From Dicyema japonicum (lineage: Eukaryota; Dicyemida; Rhombozoa; Dicyemidae), in the NCBI GenBank assembly GCA_011109175.1, contig RDEW01000014.1, forward strand, positions 878,042 through 942,041: a stretch of DNA of 64,000 bases, given 5' to 3'. The notes under the pieces are model-generated. The model worked only from the letters and a program-made list of their open reading frames with translations, made no database searches and was not told where the DNA came from. Of the stretch, positions 21,655 to 32,859 are shown piece by piece. Position numbers and translations under genes: made by a program. Every line of letters starts with the position of its first letter. Within the stretch, counting starts at the first letter, position 1.

Positions 21655-22990
21655 ATTCAGGTGATCCCGGCATCTCTCAGTAATCGGGCCATTTTTTCTC
21701 GATGCTCCGACCGTGATCCCACGCATTTTCTATACGGACGGGGGTCTTTTTCCTTTCCTCTTCTGAAATTGCCTCCAGTTGCCTCTATGATAGACTCGAG
21801 TGCTCTGGGGGCAATTTCTTTAGCTGTATATTTTTCCAGTAATTTTTTTGCTCTTGACTGGATCTCTTGAATTTTTGTTTGGTTCGTTGCCGACAGGTTA
21901 GATCCCCATGCAGCACATGCATAGCCGATTGTTGGCTCGACATACTGCTTGTAGAGGGTCCCGATACCTGGCGGATAAATTCCTCCACAATTACAAAGGA
22001 AGGCCTTTACAAAATTGATCTTCTTTGCACAGATTGATATGATGATTCCACATGGGCTGAGAAGCAGAGGAAAGTATCAAAAGTTACTCCCAGTTTCTTC
22101 TGCGATTTCTTTTGTGGTATAGGTACTCCATTTAACGTGACATCAATTGTTTGCGTTCCATTTTTCTATTCTTAGTAAATAGAGTGACTGCTGACATTTC
22201 GGAACATGCATTTAATCAATTTTTGCACAACCATCCATATATGTTATTTAGTATTCCTTGTAGTCTTTCTTTAGCATTTTCGATATTTACGTCCCTACAT
22301 GCAACAACTATGTCATCGGCATAGGAAAGTAGCATGTCATTATTATTCATAGGTACGGGGAGATCATTCAAAAATAAATTAAAAAGATTTGTGACAGAGG
22401 AGATCCTTGGGGTACACCATTGGGTAATAATCCCTATCTGGAACTCTTGTTTCCTACGGACACTTTCCCTCGGATTCCACTTACGAAATTTGCTAACCAT
22501 AACTTTAATGGTGCATCAAATTTTATCAGAAATATATTTCGTTTGAAGATCTTGGGACAGAGTCGAAAACTTTTTGAATGTCGATCTTACATATGACCGA
22601 TTTTTCTTGTTTTGGCTTGTTCTTGTGTTTTTCAGTTATGAACTTCATTAATGTCGTTAGGAGGGAGGTTGTTGATAATCCATCCTTGAAGCTATGTTGG
22701 AATGTAAATTGAGAGAGAGAAGGGCGAATAACTTTTAGGACCAGGTCTCCAGGATTCTCGACAAAACACATATAAGGGAAACTGGTCTGAAAGAGCCGGG
22801 ATCGTTATTCGGTCTTCCCGGTTTCAATATTGGATGAATTTTTGATAGTTTCCATAAAGTCGGTATGGTATTTATGTTCAGCGATGTGTTGTAGATGATT
22901 GTTAACGTATTTATTGATGGTGGGCCCAAGTGTTTCAGCAGAATAAGAGGAATTCCGTCTGGGCAACATGAGTTTGTTTTTTTTGATTTG
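21655..22990 (-). mobile_element. group D (jockey-like) LINE, RT to 3' end
   Basis: Minus-strand order: LWKLSKIHPILKPGRPNNDP, GSFRPVSLICVLSRILE, QHSFKDGLSTTSLLTTL, KSVICKIDIQKVFDSVP, a damaged QG(D/T)P box (IITQWCTPRISSVT), LLSYADDIVVACRD, QKKLGVTFDTFLCFSAHVE, and a C-terminal segment ending SEHREKMARLLRDAGIT-stop near 21665. Several frame breaks. It shows that GIT-stop is the natural end of this LINE's ORF2. Confidence 0.85.
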
Positions 22991-23164
22991 ATATTGCTTT
23001 GGATACTTCTTTAAGGAGAAAATAAATTAGCGGGGCAAATTTGGATGGCTTTCTCTTTATTTTCGTTTGTGTGTTAATCTTTTTTATAATTAGGATTATA
23101 ACTAGAATTTATAAGGGGATGTGAAGATGCGTGAAAATTTTCGAGAAAATTAAAATTTGATAAT

Positions 23165-23370
23165 TATTTAAACCCAACTAAGAAAGAAAGGTTAACCCCA
23201 CTAATTAGGTGATTCCAGCCTCCAGTATCTTAAAAAATATCCTAGAATGTTGCTGCCGGAAGTGCCTTCTTTGTGTCTTCATATGAATTTATGTTGGAAT
23301 GTCCATCTTTATGGTCGATCGGAATTCCTCTGCATGAGCCACCTTTTCTCTGAATGGGTTTTCTAACTCC
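23165..23370 (-). repeat. group D LINE 3' end
   Basis: The minus strand reads ENPFREKVAHAEEFRSTIKM, one stop, then MKTQRRHFRQQHSRIFFKIL and EAGIT-stop at about 23205, with the T-rich tail TTTCTTTCTTAG. It pairs with the plus-strand copy at 3597-3880. Confidence 0.65.
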
Positions 23371-23749
23371 TTACAGAAACGTAAGAAACCCTGGTCATTT
23401 CTCAGCTTTCCCACTTCAGAAGGGAGACTGGTGGTGGATTGCGTCTGAGAGAGTTTATACTTCTAAAATTTTGATATCGCTAGTTTTCATTGATGTTTAT
23501 TCAACTATTTTAAATAAATTGCAAATCCAAGCCCATGCTGCTTTGAATCATGATTAGACATATTAGTCTATATTTTCCATGTTTCTTGTCGAGAAATTCT
23601 CTTGACTCTTCTCGAGCTTACATCAGTGATTCTACCGTTTTATTGAAGTACCTATGATTTTTTTATTTATTTAACCAAGACCACGGTAAAACCAAACTAA
23701 TTAGCACGTGATGATAATCAGATTTATTATTATTATTTTGCAAATATTC

Positions 23750-24020
23750 TAAAATATTAGTACTTTTAATAAGCGATATTATTGTCCCTTTTTGGCATAG
23801 AAAATCTCCCCGAATAGACGGGTATTGTGATATTGGAGCAGTCTTTATAATTAATAGAAACCGCTGCTTGTAAGAAGAATGTCGTATTTTCTGTGGGTTG
23901 AGTCACTTATTTTGGATAGAATTTTTTTGTCGTAAAAGTCTCGGCAGATTTTGAATGCTGTTGAGTTTAAAGGAATGATATCGATTCACCATATCAACCG
24001 AAATATTTAGGAACTAAATG
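23750..24020 (-). pseudogene. partial duplicate of the mucolipin gene
   Basis: About 270 bp that align with 25640-25950 of the intact mucolipin gene on the same strand. They share GAATCGATATCATTCCTTTAAACT, AAGCAGCGGTTTCTAT and ATATCACAATACCCGTC (shown in pieces), including the sequence of the intron after the AGCAGC codons. It carries indels, including loss of about 15 nt after the NRYHSFKLNS block, and has no start. Because the intron is retained, this is a DNA-level duplication, not a retrocopy. Confidence 0.75.
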
Positions 24021-24562
24021 AGCTGATGTATTTTTAAAGATTTATGGGCATTTCAATGAATTGGCATTCTAGTGAATTTCAAACTACTTTGGACGTTATT
24101 CCGTGTTGACTCTTAAAAAAAGAGCGATGAAAGACTCTCACACCAAAATAGTAGACGTTACAAATGTTAATAAACCAAAATTATTTTCACAAACTAAGTC
24201 GAAATTAAAGGAATAGCACAGAATGCGACACGTGGGAGTTCTAACTGACCTTATGATATTGTTGTTGATAATTATTAGTTACATTGAGCCATCCCAGGAT
24301 AAAACGATAATACTCAGTTTCCAACTGATAATCATCCCCACCCGACGCTTCTTTAGTCCCAATTAAAGGTTTCCGATAACCCCGAGTCCGTCGTTTGGTT
24401 TATCAAACGAAGGTGGAGGTTCTTATTCGCCAACATTTTATGTAATAAAAGTAAGTTATTTCACTCGGAAATTTTAAGTAAGTTTAATATTTATAGTGAC
24501 AATTCATTTGTTGTAGGAAACCTGATTCTAAGAAAATGTTAAATTTTTTAAAATAATATAAT

Positions 24563-26423
24563 TTAGTCATCTTCTCTAAGAAAGTCAGAGACTCTGTCAA
24601 CTTTTGGAACAGAATAACAAGAATCCTATAATAATCAATCAACCAACCTTCGAAGTCTCATAAAATTGAACAAAAATAGACTTAAACAACGACAGGACAG
24701 CATACATGAAGAAAATTATAAAGATGATGTGGTAAATATCCGAATACAGCTTAACATCGGGATCAGTTAACAACATTGTCTTCATAATCAAGTCTCCGTT
24801 CATTATGCCGAACAAAGTGGTGGCTGTGCTGTACAGAGTCGAAAACTCAGAGTAAACAAGTTCAGTACCTGGATATTGTAGAGATGGAGGGATACCCAAC
24901 CGGCAAAAAGAAATCCCATGAATATGATGACCATACATGACATGAACCTGAGCACAGTGAGTAAGGACAAACGCATAGTCATCACGAGAATCTAAATTTG
25001 CATCAAATTATACGTTAAATCCCGAAAATGACTGTAAATATCTGATCAGACCGATCCAAATGAAAAAAACGTTGATTCCGTGCACAATCGCAAGTTTTTG
25101 ATCAAACAATGTCTAATCTAAAAATATAAAGAAGACGCTAAGTGGCATCAAAGTCAGAATAGTGACTACGATGTTGCTGACGTCGATTAGAAATATCACA
25201 AAGTTCCAACCGTCAAAATAAACCAAAAGTTCTGAAATTGACAGTCTCTCCCCTTTTATTCGACTAAAAAGTCTCCGAGTCACCTTCAATAAAGTGATTG
25301 ACCAACCTTCGCGAGAAAGCATGATTTTAACATTGACCGAAAGCACGTGGTCATCGAAATAAGGCTCAGTACTAACACCAGGAAGTGAACCGTCATTTCC
25401 GTCGAGCGACTGTATTCCGTCACAACAGTAAACATGAGAAATACCTTGATGAAAATCTTCATAGAAAGCGGAACTGGAAATTATGTATATTCCGTTCAAT
25501 CTTTCGCTGAAGAGTTCGATCTACCAGATTACAGTAAACGAAACATTGTAAATTATTTTTTCCCTCACAAGTCTCTCAAAATTTTGATATTCCATAACAA
25601 AAACCGAAATCAGATTTATTATTATTTTGATTGCAAACGTGCTATAATAGAGAATACGAGTACTTTCGATAAGCAGAATTATTCCTGTAAATGTTGTCCC
25701 TTGACATAGAAAATCTCCCCGAATTGACGGGTATTGTGATATTGTAACAGTCTTTAATTATAATTTATAGAAACCGCTGCTCGTAAGAAGAGTCTCGTAT
25801 TCTCCATGGATATGCTCACTTACTTTGGTTAGAATGTCTATGTTGTAAAAGTCTCTGCATATTTCGATGGGGAATAAGTGAGTGCTGTTCAGTTTAAAGG
25901 AATGATATCGATTCAGCATTTCAGTCGAAATATTTAGGTACTAAAGGAAATTAGGTTAATTTATTATATATTTAAATTTAATTAGTTAAATAAAAGTATT
26001 AATAAATACCCGATTGACAATAAAATTTATTAGATCCACCATTTCGTGTAAGTTCGTAATATATGGGGCATTCTGAATGCACAGATTTGGAGCAGCGTTG
26101 TAGTCTTTGATAAAATATCTGTCCAGGCTGGTGGTAAAGATCTTCAACTGATGTTGTTGTCCATAAAGGTAGACCTTAATAACTCAAAACACCACCTGTG
26201 AGGAAATAATCACCACCTTGAGTAGCTGCACAATCATTTTTACTGGATATCTCCGTCTTTCCTTCCATTTACTAAATGGTCCCTTTAAATAATATAAGGC
26301 ATGTTTTTTAAAGTTTTTCACGTCACCTGGGAGCAAATCAAAATCTATACATTATTAATTAAATTACCTGAGAAAACTAGCTTTCTTAGTGAAATTTGGA
26401 TCATTGACTCAGTAATTGGCATA
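24563..26423 (-). CDS. MCOLN: Mucolipin (TRPML) cation channel
   Basis: Lysosomal/endosomal TRP channel. Starting at ATG 26423, exon joins give GDVKNFKKHALYYLKGPFSK, WKERRRYPVKMIVQLLKVV (TM1; compare KGRKPCKLMLQ), a long luminal loop with DCYNITIPVNSG (conserved DCY), TM2 around LVLVLSLISMTTCFRSMLK, ERLSISELLVYFDGWNFVIF (E..NGW block), WIGLIRYLQSFSGFN and ILVMTMRLSLLTVLRFMS (TM4-5), FLFAGWVSLHLYN, the pore TLFGIMNGDLIM, and TM6 FFMYAVLSLFKSIFVQFYET. The stop is at 24563. At least nine introns, mostly 21-24 nt plus ones of 41 and 69 nt. I found no frame break. The canonical filter NGDD is NGDL here. The tail is short (about 20 residues after YETSK) and lacks the long cytoplasmic C-terminus of vertebrate proteins. 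Confidence 0.93.
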
Positions 26424-26515
26424 ATTATTTAAGTACAGTTTAATATATTTTATTATTTGAATATTTACTTGTAAATTAAAAAGTTTTATTTTTTAACAGA
26501 TTATAACTATGAGCT

Positions 26516-26722
26516 TTACCACTGATTTTTCTCTCTTGGTAAGATCCTCACCAGGAAAAAATCAGAAATAAAATTGATGAGCCTTCCGTTAACAATTTGC
26601 GTGTTATGATACAAACATCTTTTAATTCTAATAATACTTTTAGCTGATAACAGTAACAAAAATTTATTTATTTCCGGTTTCGACAACGGGGGAGATCGAC
26701 AACCTAAAAAAGCACTTAACAA
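26516..26722 (-). CDS. unassigned open frame upstream of mucolipin
   Basis: Open frame of 68 codons ending RILPREKNQW, basic and hydrophobic. A possible 25-nt intron (near 26700-26725) would join it in another frame to an upstream stretch reading KIPHVLVDRSGQLTSF. The two readings conflict, so the structure is unresolved. On the opposite strand, 26768 begins a short hydrophobic peptide frame. No family recognised. Confidence 0.2.
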   Translation of the reverse strand: MLSAFLGCRSPPLSKPEINKFLLLLSAKSIIRIKRCLYHNTQIVNGRLINFISDFFLVRILPREKNQW

Positions 26723-27959
26723 GAAAACCTGAAAGAAGTTAGTTGACCGGATCTGTCAACTAGCACATGAGGAATCTTAACCTAGTTATTATTTCTCAAA
26801 CATTTCTTTTAATAATAATAGCTGTAGTGGTTAGTTGCTTCTGTGGTTCATGAAAGGGGCTTAATGCATTGCGACAAAAGAACCATTAGCTTTCTTCAAC
26901 TAAAGGAACATTTCGCTCCTGGCCGACGAATTTATGGCCTTGGTTTCCTAGACGCTTTTTTATGACAACGCAAATCGAAGGGATCGGATCTGTAAACGGA
27001 AAATTATGGAACTTAGAGCTTTAAAAAATCAAAAATGAAATACTCATTCAAGAATCGAAGTTAATGACACTACGCCCATTTTTTCTGGATTTAATATAAT
27101 TCGCAATCGTATTAAAAATTATGGTGGAGTACTCCTCACATTAATCAGGGAAGGTCGTGAATACGAGGATAATTCGTCAGAAGTAAAGAAACTCCTAGAA
27201 ATGTCGAAATCCGTTATTTTCAAAGGTCTTATTTCGAATGAATAATAGGGCCTGAACCAACATGATCATGGAATCCCCCAACCACAACGAGTTGTGTAGG
27301 ATCAAGGGAAAAATATCGTGACAAGCTGAGAGCATGGATCAAATCTATCAGGATCACTTAGTTTTTTCGTCTTAACGGTAGTAGGAATAAAAATTTAATT
27401 TACCATGGTCTCTTCAAGTGAAGAAAACACGCGGCTAACAAGAAAGTAACTACCAAAAGCGGACGCTCCAAGAGATCTGTCAGATGTATCTGGTGTGACG
27501 CAGAACTCGAAGGTGGACCTGGACAAAAAAATTTTCTTGTGAGTCACCTGCTTGTGGAGAAAACTGTCTAAATTTGTAGTGGACAGAGTCAACTTTTCTC
27601 TCTTACTAAGCAACTACCAAACAGTTTGCTCGGTAGTGACTACGTATCGAGCACCAAGCTACAGTTTCCAGATTTATTTAATTGGATAATTTTTGTTACT
27701 AGAGGACATACTTCAAGTAGTAATTCCTTTTTTCGCAAGAATTTTTTGATTTTACACCAATGGGATTTTCGCTCAAGGCGAAACTGGAAAAAAGGCTGTT
27801 GCTTCTAAGAAAAACTGGAATTATATGAGTTGAATCTCAACAAAAAACCCACATGACCAACGTCATGAATTCTTTTGTAAAAAGTAAGGAACACTCCTAG
27901 ATGGTGATCTTCGCAAGTCCCTGAAGCAGGACCAGATTTATTAGTTCATTTTAAAGATT

Positions 27960-28330
27960 GAAGAACATTCGCTTGATATTAGAGGAAATTAACTTGGCTT
28001 GCGACAGGGAATATCTCCCCCAATTTGAGACTGTACTCTACTTTCTTCATGCAAAAAAACCTTGGATAGGACGCGTACTTTGCCCGTTTTAACCTCTCAG
28101 CCTTTCAGAGGCAGAACAGGCTCCAGAGGTACTATAAAGTAGACTGCACGGGGCAAACGTTTCAGTGCTGGTGACATCCCAGGCAAGAGGTTTTCTGGCT
28201 TCAAAGAGAAGATGGTAATCCCATCTGGCCGTTTCCCGTCACGACTGGAAAAATCGACTGCTTTGAGCATGGAGCGGTGTCTGGCGGCGTACAAAGCTAA
28301 CCTAACGACTTCGTTCGAGGTCATATGTCT
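27960..28330 (-). mobile_element. group C LINE C-terminal fragment
   Basis: The minus strand reads SSRDGKRPDGITIFSLKPE then, in the next frame, KPLAWDVTSTETFAPCSLLY, the DGKRPDG..W..KPLVWDVT..DTFAP block of group C. A single frameshift separates the halves. Confidence 0.7.
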
Positions 28331-28428
28331 GGTTCACAACCCACAAGAAAACGACTTCTCGAATCTACAGAATGAACGAACGTTAGTTTGAAGGAGTCCT
28401 TTTCCACTTGGATAAATTCAAAACATTA

Positions 28429-29515
28429 CAGGGTTTTCCGATTTATTTAATAACTTTGTCATAAAATTTAATAACTTTGTCAAAAATTTAATAACTTTGT
28501 CATAAAATTTAATAATTTTGTCAAAATATTTAATAACTGTGTCAAATGTTTAATAATTTGTCAAAATATTTAATAACTTTGTCAAAATGTTTAATAACTT
28601 TGTCAAAATACTTAATAACTTTGTAAAGGTCAAATTAAAAGAAACCAATTTTATAATTAATTGAAAAAAACAACTATAAATTAAAATTCTTCATTAGCCA
28701 ATGCTTTAACTAAATTGCTCCGCATATGGCTGTACAATTATTGCACACATCTGATGAAATTTCTCCGATGTTTTGGATTGCGTTTATTAATTCATCGAGT
28801 TCTACAATTTTTCTTTTTCTATTGATTAAGTTTGAAAAAAACTCTTCAATTGGATTAAGTTGAGGAGTATAAGGAGGCAAAAAATACAATTCATACCCTG
28901 TATACGTTAAAAATCAATTGGATACCAGTTCCGAATACAATGTAAAAGGCCGTCCACAGAAATAGCAGCACAAATAGAGAAATTTTTCTCTCTTATGTTT
29001 CTAGTACATTTTTTCGAAGTAACCTTTTATAGATCTTCCAAATTTGGATCTCATCAAACAATTGACTCCCATTTCGTCTATAAAAATAAGCCGTTGATTA
29101 TCAACTTCAATTATTTTTCTGGCAGATTTTTTATCTTTCTTCATATTTATTGTAGAATTTCTCGCCATAGTACAAATTGATTTTTTTAAAACTATATCAA
29201 ATGTCTCTAGCGTCCTATTTATTGTCGATTGAGAGACATTTTTTATTTTCACATCAAATAAAGAATTTTGTAAATTCTTCAGCGTAAATGAAGCATCTTT
29301 TCAATTTTTATTAGCATCTTCTTAAAGTTATTAAGTATTTTGACAAAGTTATTAAACTTTGACAAAGTTATTAAATATTTTGACAAATTATTAAAATTTT
29401 GACAAAGTTATTAAACTTTATGACAAAGTTATTAAACTTTATGACAAAGTTATTAGATATTTTGACAAAGTTATTAAATTTTATGACAAAGTTATTAAAT
29501 AAATCGGAAACCCTG
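28429..29515. mobile_element. IS630/Tc1-like transposon with tandem-repeat TIRs
   Basis: Both ends begin CAGGGTTTTCCGATTTATTT (right end inverted, with one T fewer: CAGGGTTTCCG). Each is followed by about 190 bp of a 17-21-bp unit TTTAATAACTTTGTCAAAAT repeated 9-10 times; the left array is 28445-28626 and the right array, inverted, is 29330-29503. The element is flanked by TTA on both sides. Inside lies a degraded transposase on the minus strand. TIRs made of a tandem array are unusual for this superfamily. Confidence 0.85.
28725..29252 (-). pseudogene. degraded IS630-like transposase
   Basis: The minus strand from 29252 reads NVSQSTINRTLETFDIVLKK (helix-turn-helix-like), QRLIFIDEMGVNCLMRSKFG then RSIKG (first catalytic Asp in FIDE), a stop, NIREKNFSICAAISVDGLL, then YFLPPYTPQLNPIEEFFSNL (catalytic Glu in NPIEE) and a C-terminal helix. 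The middle catalytic Asp block expected between these is absent, so an internal deletion plus stops make it inactive. Confidence 0.8.
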
Positions 29516-29519
29516 TTAT

Positions 29520-30470
29520 CTGCAAACTATCACACCTATCCAGGTGGAGATTCGCTCTTTCCGAGGGAAAAATCTAAAAATTCAACACGCTATATCATAG
29601 ACCCTCCCGAGCACCCAAGCGTGAATACTTGTAGAACCACTACATAAAGAAGGAAAGGTTCGACACAAAGATGTGTAACCGGTTTTTTCCATGTTTGGAG
29701 TAGATATAAAATCCTCTTTGCCTTACTTCATATAAAAATTGATTGCCTCATAAATTCTGGTCCTCGATTTATTTTCGTTGCAAAGGCAAGAGAAGACGTT
29801 GGAGTGTCATAAAAGGAGGTTGGTACGGCTGATAGGAGAGACTCGGATCATCAATAGTTTGATTTTTTCTTCGTCTTTCTTTCTTGATGACCCGGGGACT
29901 ATTGATTTACTTATTGATTTGCTACTGGTTAGCTGATGAGATGTTGACGTATCTCGAACAAAATATCCTAATCACCCAAGATAGCTGTGACCTTATGTTT
30001 CACTTCTCTTATGAATGGACAAAATGTTAGACTTAAGAGACATTGGATACTCAAAGTTTCCAAACTATAATGGATAGATAGGAAGTTTGAATCTCATTTG
30101 GCACAAACTTTTGAAAATTTGGCCAAGTATACTTTTGGAAGGAACAAGGGAGTTATTAATTCTGGAACGTTCTTAATAATAAATGTCCCCTTTTGAATTA
30201 TCAACTCCATTTTCAAACACATAATAAATTGGTGACTCTCAAAAGTGTGTCGATAAGAAAAGACACCCCCAAGAGATACAAATGCTATTCTAAAAACAAT
30301 GCTTAAGTAAAACCCAAATAGTAGGGTTCAAATCCCGTCCAGCAGTAACTTGGAAATGTGAGGCCCACATAATGATTCTAAATTGCCAATTCCAATTTGA
30401 CATATCAGAACAGAAGTAAAGCGGCATTAAATATAATGTAAGGAAAACAAATCAGAGAACCATAACTCAC
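29520..30470. other. no gene recognised; SINE-like B-box copy at 30325
   Basis: Low-complexity and degraded sequence. GGTTCAAATCC at 30325-30335 followed by CGTCCAGCA repeats the arrangement at 12198. No cloverleaf can be built upstream. Confidence 0.4.
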
Positions 30471-30472
30471 TA

Positions 30473-32441
30473 TTAACACACAAATGGAGATATATCAATC
30501 TCAAAAATAGAACAGGGCCACGTGATATCAAATTCTTTAAGAACTGAGGGTATAAGCTCTCCCAAAAACCCAATCACTTGTCCCTATTATTAAAACATTC
30601 CCTCTCTACCAGGTAGAAAGAACTTTCCATAGGACTCACTCCCAAGAGGCTCAAATTCATAGTTCCCACAGCAAGGGAAACATGACGTTTTCCAAGTGTG
30701 TTAAACAAACGATCCAGGGACCCATGGATGTGCTCGAACGCAGAGGTCTTCTTGCAGTGCAAGGCAGCCACATGTCTATGATTTTTGGCACCCACCTCTT
30801 TTAAAAAAAACATCTTACCATCGATTCATCCTTAACCACAACATCCCAGCTCAAATATGCTTATTGGGAGAGGATGCTGTCTGTTTGATCGAAGGGACTT
30901 GAGTAACCCAGGGAACAGAAAGGTTCTTATTATCTAAAATAACCGAAAAGAACCGCCTGAAAGTCAACAGTCTTCGGATTAGCGATGTGGACACAGTTAT
31001 CCACAGCCCATCCTATTTTGGCCTCAACCTCCTCTACAGAACACTAAATGCTGCGACAAGTATACCAAGGTGAAATTGGAGACCTCAATATAACCCATCA
31101 TGGCCATCTCCGGTCTTATTCATCTCCGCCAAAGCATTCAGGGGTGTCTGCCTTGTTCATAAAACAAACCTTCCAGGACACACATAGAGTCTGCGGAAAA
31201 CGACGGGGAATGTTGTTATATCCGTAAGCTATGGCGTAGTCCTCGGCGAGATCATGCCAGTGGATTATATCTGGTAACCTCAACCACTACCATGTTCTCG
31301 TCGGAGGTATTGTGACCGTCAAACGATCTCCACGGACTTCACTAACCAGTCCCATCCTCTGTAAACACGACTTTATTGACTCAGGGGATTCACTGAGGTT
31401 TATCAGAGAGTTCGCTTTACTCACGGAAAGGTCCATCTCCGATGTACTATGCTCTAAATAAATCCTGCCAAAACTGGGGTCATATCAGTCCTATCTTTGT
31501 ACTCTATCCTGACTACGTGGCCACAATCGTACTTCTGTTTGGAGTAGACACTAAACGTGGTCACAATGGTGTCTAGAGCCACCACAGCCCTGTGGTAATC
31601 TGTGGCTGTCATCTCAATGAACATGTGCTTTGTTTGTGGAGTCACCTTGCTGTGCTCACCTAAGGGTTACCATTTAATGGGAACCGTTAATTATAGGGGG
31701 AACGGAAGAACGACTCCGTTACTGGTCGTAAATGACAGGAAATCGGTCTACTCCCTTTAGGAGGGGGTATGGCTTCAGATGGGAATTCTAAGTAATCCAG
31801 TATCACAACCTCCAGGAAAGTCATCATCTCAGAACCAGTCATCTCTGTCTTCTGTTTAGAAAGGGACGAATTTGATGTCAGGGGATTTGGTTGTTTGTAA
31901 AAAAACGGAGGTTTTATCTTTTTCGAAGTCATGCGTCCCCATCGAGATCAATGAACCGGTTCCTTGGGTAATCAAGATGGGAGACCGGCGATGTTCTGGT
32001 GGAGCTTGGACTGTAGGTCCATTATGTGTCGTACACGCCCTTTCCTGAGAGGTCTAGGTCCCTGAGAAGAGCACAGACGATGAAGGGGCGACCTCCTCCA
32101 CTGATTCGTTCCACCACCATGAGCCCGGAGGACGAGTCTACAGTATACCGGGGGATCTCAGAACACTCCATAAAGATGTTCAACATAAGAACAAAGTGAT
32201 TCTGAGACAACAAGTCACATCTTGGATCTCAGAGGCCATTAACCTGTTCGCAGGACGTCCATTTTGTAAACAATAGCTTTGTTTCCGTCCGCATCCTCTT
32301 CCTCGTCAATTCCGTCCAGTTCTAGTCCAAAGTCGAAAAGTATCTTCTCAAAGTCATCACCTTTTATTATGATAAAGAATCACTCAGAGGAAATTTGAGA
32401 TTCTCTTTAAGGAAATCTAACTCAACCCCTAATGTTGGCAT
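30473..32441 (-). CDS. FARSB: Phenylalanyl-tRNA synthetase beta subunit (frame-broken)
   Basis: Cytosolic PheRS beta, partner of FARSA in charging tRNA-Phe. Start MPTLGVELDFLKENL at 32441 matches the MPTVSVKRDLL start. Then DDFEKILFDFGLELDGIDEE, RPFIVCALLRDLDLS, SKLHQNIAG|TGSLISMGTHDF, TTKSPDIKFVPF, NSHLKPYPLLKGVDRFPVIY, INGEHSKVTPQTKHMFIEMT, SEVRGDRLTVTIPPTR, DLAEDYAIAYGYNNI, NCVHIANPKT, VGAKNHRHVAALHCKKTSAF, and the C-terminus GFLGELIPSVLKEFDITWPC..SPFVC. Many micro-introns of about 21-28 nt restore conserved blocks. However, at least four places change frame inside a conserved block and no GT..AG intron fixes them (for example near 32035, 31705, 31290 and 30850). Either a decaying copy or base-calling indels. 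Confidence 0.85.
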
Positions 32442-32599
32442 TCACGTTTATTATTTAATAAATAAGTCTATTTATGTTTTTAATTTTTTTTTAAATTTTT
32501 ATTCAGGAATTAATTTAACTAAAATATTTTAAATGTCATTTCTGAATTTTCAATCTAGGTAACAAGCGGGCACAAAGGAAAAACACCGGACAAAGATGA

Positions 32600-32690
32600 G
32601 GTCGCTGTTAGAATGCATTGGGATTACGTGATAATTAGTTTGGTTATACCGTTGTCTTGGGTTGTTAAAAAAGCTAAATAATAATCATTT
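32600..32690 (+). repeat. group D LINE 3'-end remnant
   Basis: GGGATTACGTGATAATTAGTTTGGTTATACCGTTGTCTTGG (given here only as its start and gist) matches the terminus GGGATTACGTGATTAGTTAGTTTG present inverted at 44715. Only the last few codons and tail remain. Confidence 0.45.
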
Positions 32691-32859
32691 TGGGTGACAG
32701 ATTTTTATTTGGGTGACATATCCAGCCAGACATTATCAGCTGGCCTTCTATCAAAACCACGGGGAAAACATCAAACAATTCGATGGTGAAGCACGAGAAC
32801 TAAATATTCCGATAACGATCTGGAAACAAAAAAAACCTTGAACAAATTAACAACAATAA

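Noticed and set aside
25434-25709. Plus-strand 91-codon frame over the mucolipin gene.
   Set aside because: Antisense to well-supported mucolipin exons.
28429-29515. The array of roughly 20-bp units as a CRISPR array or satellite.
   Set aside because: Units are contiguous without spacers, present as two inverted blocks flanking a transposase, and capped by matching terminal words.
31454-31645. Separate short genes at 31454, 31687 and 32022 (minus).
   Set aside because: All are pieces of one FARSB gene interrupted by micro-introns and frame breaks.
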